The notes beneath the pieces were generated by a model, which made no database searches, was not told the origin of the DNA, and saw nothing but the letters and a program-made list of their open reading frames with translations. Position numbers and translations under genes: made by a program. Below, piece after piece: positions 22,341-34,241 of a DNA stretch of 64,000 bases. Positions within the stretch are counted from its first letter, which is position 1. The number at the start of each line of letters is the position of its first letter. The stretch covers positions 1,181,030 through 1,245,029 of the forward strand of contig SCFE01000060.1 of assembly GCA_004352715.1 (NCBI GenBank), in the 5' to 3' direction. The DNA is from Hofstenia miamia. Its lineage: Eukaryota; Xenacoelomorpha; Acoela.

Positions 22341-24435
22341 GGTCACCCTAGTAATGAAGTTTTTCTAAGAACTAGTCGTTTAGATTCTTCCGATTTCGTG
22401 GATTCAATCTCCATGCGAGAAGTCTCTCATGGTAAGTATTGCTTTAGTGTTTTTTCAGTGTTAAAATAATCATCCACATTATTTCAGAAAATGTTAGTTT
22501 CCTTTACTTTTCAGATTTAACAAATATCTAAATTTTTGCAGGCACATCATTATTATCTTTACAGGTACTTTTCTGTACAGCAGAGTATATATTTTGGAAT
22601 GTTTGAAATTTTCTCAGGCGCAAATATGTAGTTTGTGCATTGATCCGGGAAAGTTTACAAGGTTAAAGTAGTCAATTTTATCTCCATTTGATTGTAGTTT
22701 GCTAATGAAGACTTTGTTGTTATTGTGAAAAACTTATTTGTGAAAGAAGATTAAAATTTCAGCATAACTAAAAATGAAAGAGTTTTTCTTATTCAGTATT
22801 TTGGCATTGCTTGTTTTTAGAATCTCGTCACTCAACTGCTAAGTATGAAGGAACCTTCGAAATAAGAGGTATACTATCTCGGGGTCTTTATATTTATGAA
22901 TCTTCATTTGTACCCTATTAAATATTTATCAATTTAGAACGGAAGACTACTCATAATCGCACAGTGAAGAAAGCCAACGGTAATATTGCTTATTGTATTA
23001 TTTAAAGACGCGTGTAATTTTAGTTGATTTTCATAAAGCAGACTTCAATCTTGTTGATGAAGAAGAAATAGGTAGTTGTATATCTAATTTTTTATTAAAA
23101 TTCCTTGTTTTTTAAGGAGGATGTAAATTTCATTAGTCGACAAATTTTATAATATATTTTGAATAATTGATGAATTATTTTGTGTAGCAGTTCTTCCGAA
23201 GGCCCATGTATCTACCCCTTGATATTTAACTGTCATAAAGACTTTTAGAACACTATACATTAAGATATTAATGTTTCAAAATTTGGGTTAAGATATTTTG
23301 ATATTTTTCTTTTCGTTGTTTTTCCACGATAGCTGTTTTGTTATATAATCGAGTGTCTTGTGATTACGTGTCATTATCTAGACAGGACTTGCATCACATT
23401 CGTATTGTATACGTATACTGAAATTGATAACGTGTGAAATGGCATGAAATCACACTGTTTCCATGATGACAAACTATTAATACTATTGTATCAAATTTAA
23501 ACATCTAGTTGTTGTAAAATACTTAAGTAGGAAGAAATTTTTAGCAAATCACTATCCCTAACTGAATCATATCTCCACTGAAAATTATCGTTGGTCTACC
23601 TATTATTTAGCGATAAATTTCTATAACCAAATGTAGTAAGTTATGTATATTTTCGCTACTCTTTATAAAAATGAAAAAAGCATCGTTAATTCATGATTAA
23701 ACAGATTTAAATCAGGTCAGGTTTGTTGCTGAAGCAAGTTTTGTCTGACCACAATTGATTTCCAGGTGAATTCATCTCTAATAATAATATTCGTTTGATT
23801 GATATTTTTAGGGCTTTTATTATCAAAATTGTTTTACCCGCCTTAATATACCAAATTTTGAATTCAAGACTATAAATCATCGTTTTTCACACGTGCGCCT
23901 TGTAACATATGTAGTAATTGGCTCTTCAAATTACAAAGCGGACGCAGTTATTATCCCGCTGTAAAGAGAGATTTCTGACTGATTTACATATGAATACTAA
24001 AACAGGATATACTAAGCATATTTTCATTAATTTAACGAATTTTTTTCATGTATTTAAAAAAATTAGTTTTGCAGTTTTTCGTTTATACGTGCGCTTTGTA
24101 AATTTCCATTTATATATGCGCGTTGTAACATAATTTATTTATTAGATACTTTCTATTTCAAAAATGCTTAAATTTTTACGTTTAACACAAAAACCAACAT
24201 TAAGCCTAAACAACCCCCCTTTCTTTAAAAACTGTTTTAAATGCTAGTGACTCACGAAATAATAATGATATTTGAAAAATGAGATCACCACTGATTAAAG
24301 AATTGTTTCCTCTTTCATTTTCATCTTTAATTCACGCATGCCACGCCCGAATGGGACTTGGATGGGGTATTTACATCAAGCAAAATAGTTGAGACTCTAC
24401 ATCAATTCGAAAATATGTCGCCAATAAGTAAAAAG
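22341..24435 (+). repeat. Segmental repeat unit, copy IV
   Basis: Near-identical to 16,189-18,283. Its micro-exon segments lie at 22,384-22,431 (a), 22,821-22,868 (b), 22,938-22,979 (c) and near 23,039 (d), with the signal-peptide frame at 22,774-22,842. Exon d differs slightly (DFNLVDEEEI). Unlike copy III it continues beyond 24,435 without the transposon. Confidence 0.9.
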
Positions 24436-24645
24436 GACTCTAGTCAAACAGTGCACTCACAATCCCAAGTGGCTGTAAATAGAGAACTTTTGTCTCAAAT
24501 TTGCGGAAATGCTGTCCACAATCTCAATTACTATAATGCGGAGCTTAATCCCCCAATAGCATTATATGCTCCAACAATATTGCGAGAACCTAAAAGCTTT
24601 GATTATATTCATTCAAGCATTCCTTTGCAACTAGGCTGTTTATGA
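24331..24645 (+). CDS. Unrecognised open frame, possible exon
   Basis: Open from the TAA at 24,328 to a stop at 24,643 without an early ATG. It reads HATPEWDLDGVFTSSKIVET near the start and later SQICGNAVHNLNYYNAELNP. The composition is protein-like and far from the AT-rich background, so it may be an exon of a gene whose other exons I cannot place, possibly the 3' part of the micro-exon gene. The upstream sequence is pyrimidine-rich (TTTCCTCTTTCATTTTCATCTTT) but lacks an AG in the expected place. Family unknown. Copy III holds the first part only. Confidence 0.3.
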   Translation, partial: FTHATPEWDLDGVFTSSKIVETLHQFENMSPISKKDSSQTVHSQSQVAVNRELLSQICGNAVHNLNYYNAELNPPIALYAPTILREPKSFDYIHSSIPLQLGCL

Positions 24646-25530
24646 TTTTTTGATAATAAATTGGCTCAATTTCATTCTAATCCTCAGATATTCTCAAGGA
24701 AAAGTAAAACTTTTGAGGCGACATAGTAGTGTAGGTACGGACCGTAGGGAATATGCACAGTGCATTAATTTTATTATTTTCCTATGGTGACTTTACTTTT
24801 ACAAAATTAATAAAATAGATCATAAAATACTAATTTTGCTGGCATTTTTACACTTCAATACATCTAATAAATTTTCATCTTTTAGCTTTTTATTGAAAAA
24901 AATGAAGATTGAAATTTTCAAAAATATATAATTTTATGTTACAACGCTCACTATTTACAAACTGCACGTATAAATGGTATAAATCGGTAGATTTTCATAG
25001 GGCAATTACAATTTCCTCCAAATCAATTTATGATAAAATTTATGACATTTTATAACAATTTTTTCAAATTCATTACGAATATTTTTAGTTGGTGGCCCCT
25101 CAATGAAGTTCTATTTTGTTCTTATCATCGCCGCAGGTATATATCCTTATATTTCTCGCTCATTTTCACATATTTTGTACTTATTCATTTCATCACTTAG
25201 CAAAATATGAGTGGCTACAATTTTTGACAGGTTAATCAAAATCAGTATTCCCCAACAACCAATTGCGCTCCCATATTTTCCAATATAATTTATAACTATA
25301 AGATAAACAACTGACTTTGACTAATGCAATTTTAAATCTCCATTCGTTAGCACCTCACAGTCTTAACTATTTCAATGCTTATTATATGATTACGAATTTT
25401 GAAAGAGCCACTAAATATATAATAGAATTTAAGTAAACATCAAATCATGCTGTGTCAACTTTAGTTCTTCTAACAACAGATTTAAACAGACATGTCAACA
25501 ATACAAAAAGTTGTTTCATCTTGATCACAA
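24646..25530. other. Repeat-unit tail; no gene seen
   Basis: 24,646-24,980 matches 14,621-15,000. The rest is AT-rich sequence without a supported feature, up to the terminus of transposon copy 3. Confidence 0.45.
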
Positions 25531-27765
25531 ATGAAGAGTCCAGTGGCAAATCGATCACAGTCACATTTTTATGATTTTGAGAAAATTGAATTTGAAAGTT
25601 TGCAAGTCAGCAAAATAATTTCTATAATATTTGAATAATAACAAATCATAATTTCTTATACTTTAATTATATTTTTTTTCAAAATAGCACTGATTCATTG
25701 TAAGAACTAATTATTTTAACACAGTAATTGACAATTAAAAATTAGCTATTCTGGACTTAGTCCATTTTTACCTGTAAATGACATGAAAATTGTTGATCAT
25801 TTTGATCCTGGTTTTCGAATTTTAATATGAAAATAAGGTTAAACAAACTCAAACTTAACACTTAAACACAGAATTCTGTTTAACTTATTAATACAACATT
25901 GCAGTTCTTTGTTAAAGTAAACTATTCAGTCTCAGTTTGGTTGTTTTTATCATGAGGTAAGGAATCATAAAATACTTGTGATTCTTTACTACAAAATTTC
26001 TTCAAATACTGAAGATCTTGATAAGTTGTTATTTTCAATGGAATGAGTTTAGTATAACTCAACTGAAAAGAATGAATTGATGCTTCTGCTCCTTTTCCTT
26101 TCTGTAGTATTGCTGAACTGGACCAGCAACCATTCCAGTTTTCATGGAAATTAATAAGCTGAGGGTTGTCTATCTTGGAGAAAAGAATTTCTCTTACAGG
26201 TCTTGTTTGGAATGGACATTGACTCTTGTAGGTTTTAGTTTCAGCTAGATACTTGAGATTTTGTAGAACATAGACTGGTCACATTCAATGACTGTGAAAG
26301 GTGATGGTTTCAATCGTGCAACTCGCAGTTCTTGCCACCAATCAGAAGGAATTTCTGCATCAACACGTTTATTCAATAGTCCAAAGTTTTTATCATATTC
26401 CATGTAGGAATGTCCCTTGATAGGAAACAACATCTGTATTGAATCAAAGTGCTTTTTTGAATGAACAAGCCAGTGACAAAATCTAAATATTGTATAATTT
26501 TTGTTTTGACCTGAGCAAGAGTCACAAAATATTGTCAACTCTTTAACATTATGACTAAGATGATTCATTACTAAATCGTACAGCATTGATGCAATATCAT
26601 CTGCTCCTTTTTTAGCTATGGTTTGATCATAACAATAAAAGTATTACTCTTTAGAAGATAACACATGGATGTTGAATATATTACATGTTAGTTGTCGCTT
26701 ATAGTAGACATCGTTTGTTGTCTTATTTGGTGTTGGTAAATTCTTTTGGAAATCCATACATACTGCCTCAGATTTCTCAGCTTTTGACCTTGCTTCTCGT
26801 TTACGTTGATAAAATACTTCAGCTTTTGCTTTATGAACGTTATTTTGTACTTCCAACCTGTGCCTTTCAGTAAGCAGTTCATGATTATTGTTATTCATTT
26901 TGGTAGTAATTCGACTATCAATATCACCAATTTTTGCTACAAATTCATCACAAGCGCTACATGTATCTGACCTGGGATATCCAAAAGAAATATTAAAATC
27001 TGTATTGAAAATAGTACGAATCATATGAAGTTTTTCTCAAAGTTCTGGGTGTTTTTCTTGGAACATCTTGTATATTGATATTAAGCTCCGCAGGAAGATA
27101 AAGTTTTCTGGATTTAGATGAACTGTAATGTGACTTTCTAGCTCTAAGTAAAGAGATATGGGTATGAATCTTCTCTTTAACTTCTGCTGATAACATGATG
27201 AGTATTACGACCCCTCATATCTATTGGAGGTTTACCTGTCGTTGTTAAAGCTTTTTTAATAGTTTGGACTCGTCGACCAGTTATTCCAAAGATTGATATG
27301 AATGCTTTATGACAAACTGGTACCAAATCTAATGCTTTATTACCCTCATTTTCCCCGACAGACTTTAATAACATAGTCATATGAATAGGCTTTGAGAAGC
27401 GTAGAATCTCTGTTTGTTGGTCTGTGTCGTTTCACCATTTTAGGCATTATCATAGAAGATAAGTAGGAATCTTGCTTATCTTTTGTTTTATAACTGTTAA
27501 ATTCTGTAATGAGAATTACCCGTTCTTCAGCACTGACTTTCTCAAAACATTTTAACCTTGAACAGTGGCATGAATTTCCAGTGACATGACTACATAAACG
27601 TCGACGTTTTTCTTCATCTCGTTTTCGCCCCTTAATTTTCCTCTTGTTAGGCTTATCTGTGACCTTGGGATGCTCAAATTCATCTTCACTACTTTCCATC
27701 ACAGAAAATACAGACTAATAAATTGAAAACACATTGAAAATGCAGCAAAATATTAAGGAATTAAA
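25531..27765 (-). mobile_element. DUF7869-type transposon, copy 3 (left terminus present)
   Basis: Begins at 25,531 with ATGAAGAGTCCAGTGGC, the inverse of the terminus of copies 1 and 2 (GCCCCTGGACTCTTCAT). About 37 bases match with a few differences, which shows that the family has terminal inverted repeats. The body encodes the transposase on the minus strand. The right terminus is missing: similarity stops near 27,765, 65 bases beyond the start codon region, where a different repeat begins. Confidence 0.8.
25905..27702 (-). pseudogene. DUF7869-type transposase pseudogene
   Basis: Collinear with the copy 2 transposase, but the frame is broken several times relative to it: near 26,255 (one base lost in the KYLAETK region), at 26,644 (a TAC-to-TAA-type stop after SSKE), near 27,020-27,080 and near 27,190. 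A 12-base in-frame loss occurs near 26,768. The N-terminal part (27,346-27,702) is intact and longer than in copy 2, with MESSEDEFEH, the basic stretch and a CHCSRLKC cysteine cluster, possibly a zinc knuckle. The acidic core motifs FCDSCSGQNKN and EYDKNFGLL are visible; the third motif has Tyr in place of Cys. Confidence 0.8.
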
Positions 27766-28370
27766 GACTTTGCCCCCCTAAGATCTCAAAAACGGTACAT
27801 CCGATTAGCACTAAATTTGGTGTGGAGATATTTTGAGATGTCAGAAATATTTTGGAAAAACCATTTTGTTATACGATAATTAATATGTTAATTATGCGCA
27901 TATTCATTAGGTTATGTATACAATTTTCTTAATTTCTCATCATTGACACAAAATGTTACATATATTACTAAATAGGAATCAAGAGAATGGCCTATAATGC
28001 AAATAATACATAGAAAACATTTAATTGTAATTTTGCATTGAAAATTATGCATTGGTTTTGATTTATAGCCTTTAATACAAAATTGTTATTTTCGAAACTC
28101 AAGAAATTTGAATTTTTCATGGACTTTTTTTCTTAAAATTGCTATAACTTTGTAACCCTTGACCCTATCTGCATAACTTTTGCACCAAAAGTTGCAGAAC
28201 AAGTTGAAGAAAAAAGTGATTGAAGAATAGTTTATTTAAAGAAACGATCTCTGAGTTATATCTAAAAAAATGGAGGGCGTCAAATCGGTCCCCAGGTAAA
28301 ATAGGGCTAAATTATGCTCATTTTGTACAAATTTTTCATCCAAATTTTAGATGATCTGCTATCTACCTTT
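27766..28370. other. Unassigned, repeat-like sequence
   Basis: Starts abruptly at the broken edge of transposon copy 3 with GCCCCCCTAAGATCTCAAAAACGG. No open frame. The sharp junction suggests insertion or rearrangement into another repeat. Confidence 0.35.
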
Positions 28371-29090
28371 CTTTTTTACATAGTTTACACTTGTAACTTT
28401 TCTGCTTTCATGCCCACATCTATCTTCGCCCAGTTTCTCCTACTGCTTGTTCTTGTGTTGCTATTATCAATGTTTCTGTTTTTCTCGTAATTAAATCATC
28501 TATGCCACTAATATTTTTAGTATCTCTAGGCATTGCAGTTCCTTTCCTACGTATTCCTTTAATTATTTAATTCTACAGATTTCTTAACATATATGAACCC
28601 TTTCCTCATTATTTCCTTGATATGTGCAAATTACCAACATCTCCGCCAGGTTAAATTGCCCCTTCTGTTTCGAATGACCTGGGCTCCTTGCCTAGCTACC
28701 TAAATCCATTCTTATTCCTAGAAAGCACAGCCCCACTACAATTGCAACGTATATATTGCGTTTATAATGCTCTGTCCTTTTATTGCTGACTTTTGTTGTT
28801 TATTCCTTGCTCTCTGCTTGTTTTGTCTCTTCAATTTAGGTATAATCTCATGATTTGTCTTGTCTCGTTATCAATACTAAGTACTTGCACTCTTCTTTGA
28901 CCTTTTCATTTTTCTGCTACTGCTTTTTCTCAAGCCTTCGCCTTTCTGTGCACTCGTCTGTGATAAATGACAATGCTGCACAATTACCTGATCCAATAAA
29001 ACTTCTGTTTTTGTGTTTCCAGGTTCTGTATATTCTTCTGAATTAGCATAGATGTTCAAATCCGCCATATATCCTAGTTGAGTCACAATT
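28371..29090 (-). pseudogene. Degenerate non-LTR reverse transcriptase fragment
   Basis: On the minus strand 28,877-29,086 reads GYMADLNIYANSEEYTEP, a form of the YMDDLKLYA catalytic box of reverse transcriptases in which the first aspartate is replaced by alanine. The following LRKSSSRKMKRSKKS and further out-of-frame pieces are decayed. Pyrimidine-rich composition on the plus strand and the YMxDLN box match the 3.06-3.93 kb fragment, so both probably come from one family. Confidence 0.5.
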
Positions 29091-29788
29091 CCTGTTTACC
29101 AACTATAGGAATAAAGTGATAACATTCCAAATGCAAGAGCTACGTGGGGAGGTAGAATAAATTGAATGGGTGATGGTTATAATGAGAAATTACCATTGTT
29201 AGGTATATATGAAGTCCCTGAAACCTGTTGAGTTTATCAGACTGAGGGGCACAGCAACATGATTGTCAGCGCTTTTCACATACATGCCAATTGCTATTAA
29301 ATGAATGTATTTTGTATTAGATTTGCTCCCGAAAATGAAAAACTAATGTTGTTGAATAAGTGAAATCGCGCAAAATTTCAAAGAACATCCTTTACAATCC
29401 TCTTTGGAAACACTTAGAAAATAGCTATCCAAATTTTTTAATCTAATATATTTATATTTTACTGAAAATGTACATCAAATATGCAATTTTTAGATTTATA
29501 TATTTAGTTTTTATAATCTGCTTTCTCATTGCCAATATATTTCCGACTCCTGCTCCTCCATCATGTCATGGTATATTTTAGCATTTGTTTGCACAATGAT
29601 TATGATAAATTCTGTTTTAATTTTTGAAAAGAAATTTTTTGAAAGGCTTGTGATTGCTAAATCCGCAGCTGGCATTCTTCTGCGTTAATGTATAATAGGC
29701 AATTTTTAGGGTACGTTCTTTGACATTTCAACTTTGATCTGGAAATTGCATACTTAACATAAAAAAGAAATTAATGGATTATATTATA
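29091..29788. other. No gene seen
   Basis: AT-rich spacer without a supported feature. Confidence 0.45.
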
Positions 29789-30538
29789 CAGTTAAACATC
29801 ACTATAGCTTACCTACAACGGAATCAAAAATTGGTACGCAATATTGACAATGTCTATTAATATCGTATAATCTGTTTATTATAAAACATATGGACAACTA
29901 TTTGATGTTAAAACTCTATTTTTTCATGCAACACTTCTGAACAAAATAATCAGTAAGTTTTGCTGTATTGGTTAAGATACACCACTTTGAACAATGAAAT
30001 TATCCAGTTTTATGAGGTGTTCATCCGTGCTCAGTCCAACTGAACGGTGTGTACCTTATGCATTAATGACTTTCCGCTTGTCCCTGTTTATGATACTGGA
30101 TTGTCTTATTCGGATTCTCGCTGCATATTGTACGTTGTTTTTTCATGCTTTCATTCTCTTTAATGATTTTATACTTTTCTTCAATAGAAAACGCAACAGG
30201 CTTACAAGACATTTCTCTAAATGAAACTTTCGTTGGAGTAAAGTTGAATTGATATGCTACGTAGGCACTGCGACAATTGTTGATTGGGTAGTTATCGATT
30301 GAACACACAGTTGACATAGTATCAGACATTGTGGCGGCGAGGTGCGCAGTAAGTGGTCGAAAATTCATTGTGATATTGAAAATTAGTATTGAAAATTAGT
30401 ACGCTATATGCAGTATCCGAGTAAGCAATAAGCAACATTTTGTACACTTATATAGAGAATAATTTCCGTTCCTTTAACTGAGTATGTTAAAATGATATGT
30501 ACCCAAAATCCCAGGTACGCAATAGTGATGTTCAACTG
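29789..30538 (-). mobile_element. pogo/Tigger-like element, 750 bp
   Basis: Ends CAGTTAAACATCACTATAGC left and, reversed, CAGTTGAACATCACTATTGC right are near-perfect inverted repeats, flanked on both sides by TA (29,787-29,788 and 30,539-30,540), the target of the Tc1/mariner/pogo superfamily. On the minus strand 30,063-30,368 contains CKPVAFSIEEKYKIIKENES, similar to the N-terminal helix-turn-helix (CENP-B/pogo-type) domain of Tigger transposases. The catalytic domain is absent, so this is an internally deleted copy. Confidence 0.8.
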
Positions 30539-31054
30539 TATTTTGAATATTTTAAGTAGATTACTTTAAAAGTTCATTTATGTTTTCAACAAGTTAATCC
30601 GTTGAAATAGTTCCAGAGACAATTGTGCTTTGTGGAGAGAAGTGGTCCAATAGTGGTTATACTGAAAAATTTGATTTAAGGCTCATATATATCTATAATT
30701 TATGATTGCAAAACACTGCACTATCATTTTTTACTTTAAAACGGCATGTTTGATTTTTAATCAGACACTTCAAGACGAATGTTTGAGTGAAATGCACAGT
30801 TCCGCACTTTTTAAGTATTGGGTTTAAGATAAAACAGTATGGGTTCTGAGTCTGAGCGATCATCACGATTTGCGAAAACTCGATACACCAAGAAAATATT
30901 GTTTTGCGTTTCAAGCTGTCCAATCCAAAGAAATATGGAAACACGTTTATGTATGAAAATAACACGTTTAGGTTACTGTATATGGCTATTATTGTTGATT
31001 TACTTAACGCTTTGGAATCATTTATGTTTGCTAATGAATCTTTCTTTGTAGTAA
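30539..31054. other. No gene seen
   Basis: Open stretches on both strands across 30,693-31,051 overlap each other and show no recognisable motif. Confidence 0.35.
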
Positions 31055-31372
31055 ATAATTTTTTAATAAATGTTTAGTTAGAAAGAATTTTACTACTTTA
31101 TCGGAAGACAGTGCTGACATTGTTAATTCTGCTCTTATTTACTCCACTTCAGCAAAACCGCTCATTCTCACACTACTTACANGATTAAGATTAAGATCTA
31201 GCACACATCTTCATTTTTCCAAAGATGGGCTCACACCTATAGATGTGTCCATGCAAAAGTGTTCAATATTTCTTAACAAAATAAATCAATATGTCTTAAA
31301 CAATAAATCCTTCAAATATTATCAAATCGATTTGTTACTTAAAAGTAAAGCTGGAAAATATACGGTTAAATA
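31055..31372 (+). CDS. Unrecognised open stretch
   Basis: Open in one frame from about 31,075 to a TAA at about 31,370, with a lone N at 31,182 that does not disturb the frame. It contains SMQKCSIFLNKINQYVLNNK and ends KAGKYTVK. It looks protein-like, perhaps the C-terminal part of a retroelement polyprotein, but I cannot assign a family. Confidence 0.25.
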
Positions 31373-32230
31373 ACTAACTACTAATCACTACTAAATGTCG
31401 AACACGGAAAAGCTTAGTAATTAAAACAGGGTTGGCACAAAGTCCATGTAAATACGATATTAACAAAAAATATTCATATTTATAGAAATGATAGTTATTA
31501 TATAACATTTTAATTAAGGTACATTCATTCCGAATTATCATCACTTGCAGAGTCTACTTCGTCTACTTTCGACCTTGAATGTCAATACATTTTCGAATCA
31601 TTCGGAAAGTGTGTTTGTGAAAGCGTTCCAAAGCATCAATAGAATATTCAGAATATAACTTACAATATCTTACTTCTGGGCTTTTATAACATAATTTGAT
31701 GTTTCAGAATTCCTCATAAAGAAATTTCGCACGAATTAAGGTCCATACTTACCTACCCCTATATTTGAACACACTTTATTTAACAAATAGCGAGTTGCAA
31801 TAGCTGTGTGAGCAGGACCCCATCCTGTTGGAAATGACAATTCTGATAAATGCCCCATTTGTCAAAGTTGTGATAAATTTGTCTCTGACTAAATTTAAAT
31901 ACTGACATTTAAATACTGAAATATTTCAACACCATCATGAATTTAAAAAAAGAAAATTTTACCATCAATATAAAAACTAAGAATACCAAAAATAGGAGAA
32001 GCATTATACTTAAAGAAATTAAAATGGACCATTATACTGAACAAACAAATATATACATTTTAGAGATTATATCTATTTTAAATCTGAGCATGTAGAAATT
32101 AGCTTAGTCAATAATAAAGTGATGTTTATAGCTTTGTAAAAAAATTGTCTTGGAATATATTTCTGACGATGATCAATAAAAGATCAAAACGCGTCAAATA
32201 ATGGATACCATTTTAAAAGGCATTTATGCA
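31373..32230. other. No gene seen
   Basis: AT-rich sequence without a supported feature, leading to a TA/CATA microsatellite at 32,238-32,285. Confidence 0.45.
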
Positions 32231-32489
32231 ACATTTCTCTTATATATATATATATATATATACACATACATACATACATACACATACACACTAATAGCTC
32301 CCTAGAGATTGTATGATTTTTTCAAAAATCCGCTACCGAGAGGGACCTGACTAAAATTTTCCATGCTACATAGAGGGAGTTCGGGTTTTTGGCCGAAAAT
32401 TAAGCTTTTTGCGATTACTTGCCAAAAAACTCATCGATCCTTAAAATATTTTGCATGAAAGCAGGGACTGCTAAAAGACTGTCCTACAA

Positions 32490-32572
32490 AAATTCAGGAA
32501 TTTATGTGGAAAAATCAGCCTATATGGTTATGTGAAAAAAAATACATGAAGGAAGGTATATATATATATATA
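32490..32572. repeat. Interspersed repeat ending in TA microsatellite
   Basis: Second copy of the repeat at 7255-7372 (ATTCAGGAATTTATGTGG and TATATGGTTATGTG), again running directly into a TA run. Confidence 0.6.
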
Positions 32573-32810
32573 TAGTTGGAATTGGGTTGGGTCGGGCTGC
32601 GCCTGTAGTTTTAATTGGTATTTGAAATACAAGAACAAATTCTTTTAATAATAATTATTTTCAAAAAAGTATAGAAATACTTATTAAGGTTTAAAGTATA
32701 TTGTTTTCTTTAATTCCACTAAGTTGCAAATTGATATTACTTAGTTACAGACTTTGTTCTTTGATATCCAAATAATTTTTTTCTTTGGTGATAATTCTAA
32801 TTTAATTTTT

Positions 32811-33730
32811 TTCTTAAATTTTTAAAATTAGATTCTTTTTTAATTTCAGGTGATAATCTGTTCCACAGATGAATACAGTAATTAATAAAAAAGTTCTTCA
32901 TGATTCTTTTTCTAAATTTAAATTTTCTATAGCACTTAGTTCTAACATGGAGTTTTGATGAAATATTTTTGATTAAAACTTTGAAAAATATTTGTAGGGG
33001 TTTTTGTGGATAGTCTAATTAAAAAAGATTGTAAGTTCTTCTGATATTTATTGATTGCTTTTTTACATATGATAGCTAAACTCCAATTCAATATTCTTTC
33101 TAAGTTATTTTTGATTGCTTAGATAAGTTTGTCAACAAACATAATGAACATAAATATTGAGGCAGAATATATGATTTCAATATCATTATTTTCCATTTAA
33201 ATGGTATAAAGCTTGTAACTTAGAGTGTTTTGATCCCTTAAGGCATTTATTATTTTGTTCATATGTTCTTTAAATATAAATTTATTATCAAGAATAATAC
33301 TTAGGTATACAATTTTATTTTATTCAATGGTTTTACTGTTTATTTGTAAGCTTAGTTTCTCATCATTTGCTTTGTTTAGTACCATGAACTTTGTTTGTTC
33401 AATATTAAGCTTCATTTTATTCTTATCAAAATATAAGATAGCCCTGTCTAATGCATTGTGAAAATCTTCGTTTGGTTGTATACAATAAAGTATCATCAGC
33501 ATACTGTATGCATTTTATTTTATTATCAAATTTGATGTCATTTACATATATGTTACATAATAAGAGTCCTAGTACTGAGCCTTGTGGGATTTCATGGTTA
33601 TCATTGAATGAGATGTTGTTTTTAATTATATAATAACATTTAACATTATTTTCTATTTATTATAATCTTAGTATTTAATCTTTTTGACACAAAATTTATT
33701 TCATATTGTTTTTCAGGAAATACCTGAATG
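32811..33730 (-). pseudogene. Non-LTR reverse transcriptase fragment (RT3)
   Basis: On the minus strand the fragment starts within the reverse transcriptase domain: IPQGSVLGLLLCNIYVNDI (block before the active site, about 33,530-33,590), then CIQYADDTLLY with the catalytic YADD box, then LNIEQTKFMVLN. A C-terminal region follows with LERILNWSLAIICKK and SVEQ/LWNRLSPEI-type sequence ending near 32,811. Several frameshifts and stops. The 5' half, with any endonuclease, is missing, as is usual for truncated insertions. It lies at the left edge of provirus A and may have removed or covered the end of A. Confidence 0.75.
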
Positions 33731-34218
33731 AAGGCCCTTCATTATAAAATTAAATTACACACATGAGCTTTAACTAAATTTCTCATGCATTTTCATTTAA
33801 ATATAATTTGCATAAATTATTCAGACAATTTAATATCCTACTGTTTAAATTTTGCAAAGGTAAAAATGGGCATCTTGTGACTAAATTTAGTAATTTTGTA
33901 AAAAATTTTAAATTTTTAATTTATGATTCTAGAGGTAATTTTTCATTTATAAGTGAATGCAAATGGTTTTAAAATGATTCAAGCAATATTAAGTAAGATA
34001 TTTAGCATTTTTGTTATTAATAATTATTTCAAATTCTATTTCTTCAGCAAAACGTAAAGCCTTTAACATGTCCTAATAAGGGACTCTTAATTAAGAAATT
34101 ACAAGAATTTTTAATAGCATAGCTATAACCACAGCCTAATCCTAGAACAACACATAGATTGCAAAAAGCAACTTATTAGAATGTTAGCAAACAATCAAAT
34201 TAAAAAAAATATTTTTTC

Positions 34219-34241
34219 TCTTTTTCATATATAGGAAAATG
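34219..34241 (+). promoter_or_regulatory. T-rich/TATATA motif before the replication gene of A
   Basis: TTTTTCATATATAGGAAAATG: a T-rich tract and TATATA lie directly before the start codon at 34,239. The same layout precedes the structural genes (60,788; 61,933). The promoter role is inferred from this recurrence. Confidence 0.4.
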
